Positions 59,324 through 64,000 of a stretch of DNA of 64,000 bases are shown piece after piece. This stretch comes from JBBQVS01 sp964250765. Lineage in GTDB: Bacteria > Chloroflexota > Ktedonobacteria > Ktedonobacterales > Ktedonobacteraceae. The stretch spans positions 49,674-113,673 of the forward strand of contig CAXUHF010000002.1 in assembly GCA_964250765.1 (NCBI GenBank). Reading direction: 5' to 3'. Numbering within the stretch: the stretch's first letter is position 1; each line of letters starts with the position of its first letter. Under the pieces are notes generated by a model that ran no database searches, was not told where the DNA came from, and saw only the letters and a list, made by a program, of their open reading frames with translations. The position numbers and the translations under genes were made by a program.

Positions 59324-60976
59324 CTATTGTACCTTAATCCACAACTCTTTACCAGGATAGTAGTTTCGGACTCGATGATAGTGCTTCATGAGCCATGAAT
59401 AGAAGAGGCTCACATGCTTCATGCGTAACAAGCGTCCAGTATAGAAGAGTACTGCATGAACGTTGGGTTGCGATGCCTCGGTGATAAGCTGTTGTGGCGT
59501 AAGATAGCCTGTATCCACGCGCACATTTGAGGTATCAACGAGTTGTGGGTCAGTGTTGCGATTCGCTCGTCCTGTCAGAAATTGCGCGTCTGTCACCACG
59601 AGTTGATTGGGTTGAGTCACGCTTTGTAGGTCTCGTTCTACATTCACGTCCCACTTCGTGACTGAAATATCCTGACTTTTCTTGAGTTCGCTTTTGTAAT
59701 ATTGCTGTATCGTTGTTCCTTGCACAAAATTTAGTACGACAAGCAGAAGGAGCGTGATGGTTGTTGCGCCAAGAGAGAGCAAGGGCGCCCGCGAGGGAAC
59801 GCCCCTTCCATAAGACGAGATGGAGTGAGAAGCAAGTCCGTGTATGGGAGGGGTGTCCCCTCGCGGATGCCCTTGACCCCATTGTGTCTTTAAGTTAACG
59901 CTTATAGGGCTAATACCCATGACGGTCAGTGCAATTAGTGGTGGTGTCAAGGCCACGAAATGATGTGGAAAAAGAGGTACTTGTTGCCAGAGTAGGAAAG
60001 CCGTTGCCACAAACCATGCAAGCAGTGGGAGGACGCGCCAATCACGCCTTATCAACGCCACGATAGTGCCGTAAAGAGCCGCCAATGCAAGCAGAGAAGT
60101 TAGTGCATGCTGCAGTTGTAGAAAATTTCCTGCTTGTGTGCTCTTGTAGGTAATGCCAGCAGCAGTGTGAAAGGTGATAACGCCTAGTATCATTTGGTGT
60201 AATGAGGATAGAAAAGGGAGTATAAGTGTTGCACTCACAAGCAGAAAAAATGCTGCACCTATCAGCAGAGAGCGTGAAGCGAGTAGACGTGTTTTCGGTT
60301 CATGTCGGGCAATGCGCCAGATGTGTGCAAGAAAAAGCAGACCGATAGGGACGAGTGTTGCGACACCAAAAAGTTTGCAGAAAATATTCAATGAAAGCGT
60401 TATACCTGCAAGGGCGGCATAGCACATGCCCAACACACCATCAGGATGTTTCCACCAGAGATAGGCCGCACCGACCGCAAGTAGCGCGAAGGCGACAAAT
60501 GGTGCTTCAGCTTGTAGTGTTTGCGATTGTTGTAAATACAATGGGTCTATCACCAGTAACAGAAGGGCGGCAAGCCCACCAAGACGCCCACTTAACGCGA
60601 TGCCGAGAAGAAACGCGCCGACGAAACCGAGCAGTGAGACAAGCGCGATGCCGAGACGTGCAGACCAGAGGGTTTGCCCAAAGAGCATGTAGGTAGGGAA
60701 GATGGAAAGCAAAAAGAACGGCGGCTGCGAATAGAATATGTTCTGATAGAGATGATAGCCACTACCCATTGCACGTAGAGACTGCCAGTACACGCCTTCG
60801 TCATAGCCATCTCGGTCAAACGGTAGTCCCAGGTCGCGCAGACGCATCCCCACACCAATCGCAAAAAAAAGCAGTGCCACAAGCGACACCAGAACGTTTT
60901 GTAAAACGATATTGGAGCGTTTGCTGAGTGTTTTTTTCTCGTTCGTGCTATTAGTGGTGACTATGCTTGCTGACAT
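59324..60976 (-). CDS. GT39-like (ArnT/PMT-type) membrane glycosyltransferase with in-frame palindromic element
   Basis: The 550-residue product has about eleven TM helices and the conserved acidic pair near the start of the outer loop (DRDGYDEGVYW, residues 54-64) typical of the GT-C/ArnT-type transferases, which use lipid-phosphate sugars on the outer membrane face. DPLYLQQSQTLQAEAPFVAF near residue 150 and a soluble C-terminal part (residues 430-550) complete the layout. Residues 368-399 (QGHPRGDTPPIHGLASHSIS and following) do not fit the family and are encoded by a 96 bp palindromic repeat. The insertion lies in a loop between TM helices and keeps the frame. AAGAGA lies before the ATG. 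Confidence 0.82.
   Translation of the reverse strand: MSASIVTTNSTNEKKTLSKRSNIVLQNVLVSLVALLFFAIGVGMRLRDLGLPFDRDGYDEGVYWQSLRAMGSGYHLYQNIFYSQPPFFLLSIFPTYMLFGQTLWSARLGIALVSLLGFVGAFLLGIALSGRLGGLAALLLLVIDPLYLQQSQTLQAEAPFVAFALLAVGAAYLWWKHPDGVLGMCYAALAGITLSLNIFCKLFGVATLVPIGLLFLAHIWRIARHEPKTRLLASRSLLIGAAFFLLVSATLILPFLSSLHQMILGVITFHTAAGITYKSTQAGNFLQLQHALTSLLALAALYGTIVALIRRDWRVLPLLAWFVATAFLLWQQVPLFPHHFVALTPPLIALTVMGISPISVNLKTQWGQGHPRGDTPPIHGLASHSISSYGRGVPSRAPLLSLGATTITLLLLVVLNFVQGTTIQQYYKSELKKSQDISVTKWDVNVERDLQSVTQPNQLVVTDAQFLTGRANRNTDPQLVDTSNVRVDTGYLTPQQLITEASQPNVHAVLFYTGRLLRMKHVSLFYSWLMKHYHRVRNYYPGKELWIKVQ
59780..59875 (-). repeat. Palindromic element inserted in frame in the GT39-like gene
   Basis: Minus-strand sequence starts CAAGGGCATCCGCGAGGGG and ends with the rough inverse, CCCTCGCGGGCGCCCTTG. 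The length is 96 bp, 32 codons. The core ACCCCTCCCATA matches the intergenic elements at 61029-61152 and 26432-26464. Confidence 0.8.
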
Positions 60977-61028
60977 ACAATGTATCTCTTTTTAGATTTT
61001 AACGTAAATAAAAAACGTATTTATGGCT

Positions 61029-61152
61029 ACCAGGGCACCCGCAAGGGGATGCCCCTCCCATATGAGTTAACGATGTGTAGTGTATTCGTCGTATGGGAGG
61101 GGCATCCCCGAAGCCGCATTCGGGGAATGATGAAGGCAACGGGTGCCCTGGT
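61029..61152. repeat. Intergenic palindromic element, GGGCACCCGCAAGGGG family
   Basis: The left arm ACCAGGGCACCCGCAAGGGG with ATGCCCCTCCCATA (61029-61062) is matched by the inverse on the right (61092-61110 and 61141-61152), interrupted by about 30 bp. It lies between the GT39-like start and the protease stop and has the same core as the element inside the GT39-like gene. Confidence 0.75.
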
Positions 61153-61163
61153 CTTCGATCAGA

Positions 61164-63116
61164 TTACATTGTGTAAGGCTCATCCCCACCTGCATAGGGA
61201 TTGTGCGAATGCTCATCGGAAGGTAGTTGTGTGCTCAAACCTTCAAAATTGAGCGGCGCGGACTCAACACGCGGCGCGGGTAGTGTACCGTTGCTGTGCC
61301 CATTGGACAATACGTAGCCATTGCCGTTATGCCCGTTGCCGTTGTTACTGGTTCCCAGCAGTGGCTCGAAGTCGCTGAACACAGTCTTGACGACACGGCG
61401 CGCATCGGCTTCGTCGATAAGCTGCTTGATCTCATCGGCGATCAATTCTTCACGCTCGATCAGTGCTTCTGCGACAGCCATTACTGCTTCATTGTGTTCC
61501 TGGAATAGCTTTTTCACGGCTTTAAACTGAGATTGCAGTAATGCCTCGGTACGCTCGGCGATTCCTGGTAGGCTGAGTGGACTGGCACCTGTAAGTCCGC
61601 CACCGAACGCGAGATACGAGGTGATTGTGCCATCCATGCCATAGGCACCGATGTAGTTCGCGGCAAGCTGTGTTGCACCTGCAAAGTCGGCGGTGACACC
61701 ATTCAGGTTGACGTTGAGGAAGAGTTCTTCCGCCGCACGTGACGCCAACGAAACCTGGATACGAGCCAGCACATCTTCTTTGCTCATCGTGACGATGGTC
61801 TCTTTTTGACGCCATGCCGCGAATGCTGCCGCCCCTTCAAGATCACCATGCATGTGCAGCGTGACGAAGGCTGGGAAGAAGCGATCCATCAGGTAGTAAC
61901 AGGCGACGGTATGACCCGCCTCGTGATAGGCGAGACGACGACGCTCAATCGGCGTAAGTTCGCTCAATTGACGTAGGCCATATTCGTGTACATCCTGTGC
62001 CTCAATCAGGTCTTTGTAGCTGATTTTGTCACGTCCCTCGAAGTGTGCAATGATTACTGCTTCATTGACGACATGCTTAATGGCGACAGGAGTATAATTG
62101 ACCAAACGTTGTGAGAGCGCGGCAACAGAGATTTTGGAATCGGCTTGCACTTTACTCAGGTAATACTCGATAACCTCTGGACGATATTTGTCGGTTGGTG
62201 CAGCAACATTGATTTTGCGGTCAAAGCGACCTGGACGTAGGAGTGCGGCGTCAAGTGACTCAGGAATGTTGGTCGCGCCAACCGTCAGAACTGGATCGTT
62301 CTGTACGCGGCTATGATAGAGGCCAAGTGTGCGAAGGACTTTTTTGAACCAGCCCGTCTCGATATTTGGTGGGTCCATCTGCATCAGCAGTTCATTGAGT
62401 CCACCTGTTCCTGCTCCACCCATCATTCCCATCAAGCCACCACCAGCACCCATACCACCACCTTGTCCATTACGTGAGCCGCCAATGGCATCAATCTCAT
62501 CGAGGAAAACAATGCAGCCACCATACTCACGTGCAAGGCGACGTGCTTTGCCATACAAGCGTTTAATCATCAGCACGTCCATGCCGAGAAACATGGCTTT
62601 GAAGCTTGCGGCACTCGCATAGGCAAATGGAACGCCCGCTTCTGTGCTCATGCATTGTGCAAGATAACTTTTGCCTGTACCAGGATCGCCGGAGAGGAGT
62701 AGACCACGTACCGGATGTCCACCGATTTCGCGGAACTCCTTGACACCCTGCACTAGCGTTACAATACGGCGTGCCGCTTCAAGTACCTCTGGATTGCCTT
62801 TGTAATCGTCAAATGTGACGCCCGTCTCTCCCGGCATCACCCAGTAGAGTCGAGGGCGGCCCAGGAACCAGAATAGCGCAACAAACTGGATGACAATGTA
62901 ACATACCGCCAAGCCAAGCTGGAGCGCACCTGCTAAAATAACAGATGGATTGAGGTTGCCAATTGTGCGACCTCCCACAAAGAACCAGACGACGAGGACC
63001 ACTATGAGAATCCAGAACCAGCGCAATTTGAGAAATCTTCCAAATTGATCCATGCCCAGGTCGATAGATTTGTCCAAATCCTCGGACTTCTTTTTGTTTG
63101 TAAACTCTTTTGACAC
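61164..63116 (-). CDS. FtsH-like membrane AAA+ zinc metalloprotease
   Basis: GTG at 63116 has AAAGGAT 8 nt upstream. The 650-residue product has two closely spaced TM helices (residues 31-50 and 57-86) with no periplasmic domain between them, then the AAA+ domain with Walker A GDPGTGKSYLAQ, Walker B CIVFLDEIDAIGG and RPGRFDR arginine fingers. The peptidase has HEAGHTVACY (zinc) and the third ligand region VTADFAGATQLAAN. A Gly/Met-rich insert (GGGMGAGGGLMGMMGGAG) and an insert before sensor 1 are unlike Escherichia FtsH. The tail is Asn/Gly-rich (SNNGNGHNGNGYVLSNGHSN). It likely degrades membrane or regulatory proteins. Confidence 0.88.
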   Translation of the reverse strand: MSKEFTNKKKSEDLDKSIDLGMDQFGRFLKLRWFWILIVVLVVWFFVGGRTIGNLNPSVILAGALQLGLAVCYIVIQFVALFWFLGRPRLYWVMPGETGVTFDDYKGNPEVLEAARRIVTLVQGVKEFREIGGHPVRGLLLSGDPGTGKSYLAQCMSTEAGVPFAYASAASFKAMFLGMDVLMIKRLYGKARRLAREYGGCIVFLDEIDAIGGSRNGQGGGMGAGGGLMGMMGGAGTGGLNELLMQMDPPNIETGWFKKVLRTLGLYHSRVQNDPVLTVGATNIPESLDAALLRPGRFDRKINVAAPTDKYRPEVIEYYLSKVQADSKISVAALSQRLVNYTPVAIKHVVNEAVIIAHFEGRDKISYKDLIEAQDVHEYGLRQLSELTPIERRRLAYHEAGHTVACYYLMDRFFPAFVTLHMHGDLEGAAAFAAWRQKETIVTMSKEDVLARIQVSLASRAAEELFLNVNLNGVTADFAGATQLAANYIGAYGMDGTITSYLAFGGGLTGASPLSLPGIAERTEALLQSQFKAVKKLFQEHNEAVMAVAEALIEREELIADEIKQLIDEADARRVVKTVFSDFEPLLGTSNNGNGHNGNGYVLSNGHSNGTLPAPRVESAPLNFEGLSTQLPSDEHSHNPYAGGDEPYTM

Positions 63117-63155
63117 TGTGTTGTATCCTTTTGCTCTTACGACAATGGTGCTGTG

Positions 63156-63812
63156 CTAGCTGAGAGGCGCACGAAAATCTACAGTGTTGACTTTTAGAAT
63201 AAACTCTTGTCCTCCCTGATCAATTGTCGTGAAATGCCAAATAGCTATTCCACTTGTATCACCACCTGGCCCAGTGGCGGAAAGATTAACTTGCACAAAA
63301 CTATCTACCGTACCATCAGCCTGACTAGATGCATTCAATACTGTGATGTCTTTCCAGGTAAGATGCGCTTTTGACTGACTAAATTGAGTTGCTAGTTGAG
63401 TTGAGTCTGGTGGTTGTGATATATTTTTATCGAGCAGATCAAGCGTAGAGGTATCACCATCCCGTAAGGCATACATCCAATTCTTCACAGCAGTGCCGCC
63501 ACCATCGGTGCCTTTGATATGGAAGTTGAACTGATCACTTCCTAAACCATAAGGTAGTTGTCCTGTTGTGAAGTAGGTTGTGGCGAAAATACTGGCTAAG
63601 AGGAGAAACACGACAAGAATAGCAAGCGGGAAGTGTGTGGCTACCCAACGCAAGACGTAGTAGAGAACCTTCAAAATAGGACGAAATAAAGCTTTGAAGA
63701 AACGGGCAGTCGGCGTTTGTCCTGGTCTTGACCGTGCAGGAGTGGAGCGAACCGTCTTCTGTTCGGGCGTTGTTTGAACAGGTGGTTGTTGAGTGGGTGA
63801 AGGGCTTAGCAT
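63156..63812 (-). CDS. Membrane-anchored hypothetical protein upstream of the protease
   Basis: The 218-residue product has a Pro/Thr/Gln-rich, basic N-terminus (residues 1-50), one TM helix near residues 62-84 (FPLAILVVFLLLASIFATTY) and an outer domain of about 130 residues. That part has VKNWMYALRDGDTSTLDLLD and VDSFVQVNLSATGPGGDTSG, a cone-shaped NTF2/DUF4878-like composition. It is co-oriented with the FtsH-like gene, whose start lies 39 nt after its stop, so the two probably form an operon. Function is unknown; it may be a substrate or regulator of the protease. Confidence 0.7.
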   Translation of the reverse strand: MLSPSPTQQPPVQTTPEQKTVRSTPARSRPGQTPTARFFKALFRPILKVLYYVLRWVATHFPLAILVVFLLLASIFATTYFTTGQLPYGLGSDQFNFHIKGTDGGGTAVKNWMYALRDGDTSTLDLLDKNISQPPDSTQLATQFSQSKAHLTWKDITVLNASSQADGTVDSFVQVNLSATGPGGDTSGIAIWHFTTIDQGGQEFILKVNTVDFRAPLS

Positions 63813-64000
63813 GAATCTCTCATCTCAACTTTCTCAGGGCGTACAATGTATGTATCGAATGTATAAGGTTACAACGATATAGGGTCCGTCCATATTAAGA
63901 TAGTGGGAATGTTTCCCTTTATGCGTGTCACGATAGTATATGAATATTCTCATATTGTACCATACACTACCTTGCCAAGTTTGACAAGAGATATAGCCAC

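Overview
This is a 64 kb piece of a draft bacterial scaffold: it has two 100-N gaps, two 10-N gaps and low-complexity sequence around the 10-N gaps. Gene content suggests a Ktedonobacteria-like member of the Chloroflexota. The signs are many Ser/Thr kinases with fused TM, DUF1080-like, WD40 or Rieske parts, two ECF sigma factors, a FtsH-like AAA protease, TIGR00300-type ornithine cyclodeaminase and many intergenic palindromes. This assignment is an inference from gene families.

Layout. 0-1 kb: 5' part of a kinase-fold protein whose catalytic residues are lost. 1.1-9.2 kb: an osmotic or envelope-stress island (KimA-like K+ transporter, conserved-TM-helix channel, YsnF/DUF2382 protein, MIP channel, two Gln-rich paralogs around a YtxH protein, a four-TM protein, an ECF sigma factor). 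9.4-14.6 kb: surface sugar genes (UDP-galactopyranose mutase, two-domain glycosyltransferase, GH2 hydrolase). 14.7-17.5 kb: receptor-like kinase and a HEAT-like protein. 17.9-24.8 kb: a probable ketone/ester catabolic cluster (thiolase-fold protein, Baeyer-Villiger monooxygenase, esterase, GntR regulator, CocE-type hydrolase). 24.8-26.0 kb: two GC-rich, actinobacteria-like genes (ECF41 sigma factor without its SnoaL domain, DUF1801 protein). 26.6-33.3 kb: two unrelated ornithine-cyclodeaminase families, an IS3 remnant, two tRNA-Ser genes, a Cas4-like nuclease split into two membrane-anchored halves, an HD protein, a wHTH regulator. 33.6-41.2 kb: housekeeping genes (MazG/YabN, PolX, ribosomal L25, a GT4, PlsX with a response regulator). 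41.4-51.0 kb: WD40 kinase and an unusual redox gene set. 51.5-58.4 kb: dnaA with ridA and a nagD-like gene, a canonical kinase, a TolB-like lipoprotein, GNAT and zinc-ribbon proteins. 58.6-63.8 kb: a gapped GT4, a GT39-like transferase and a FtsH-like protease.

The strongest candidate for an undescribed system is at 44.2-50.9 kb. An 1183-residue protein joins an FAD/NAD(P)H oxidoreductase, an FHA domain, six four-Cys Fe-S motifs and two cNMP-binding folds. Next to it is a membrane protein with two H-x13-H pairs typical of diheme cytochrome b. Divergent from it is a pseudokinase joined through an Arg-rich TM segment to an extracytoplasmic Rieske domain. Together they could form a NAD(P)H-to-Rieske electron path tied to phospho-signalling. 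Second candidates are the split Cas4-like nuclease and a palindromic element of exactly 96 bp that lies in frame inside a glycosyltransferase gene and resembles the repeats between genes.
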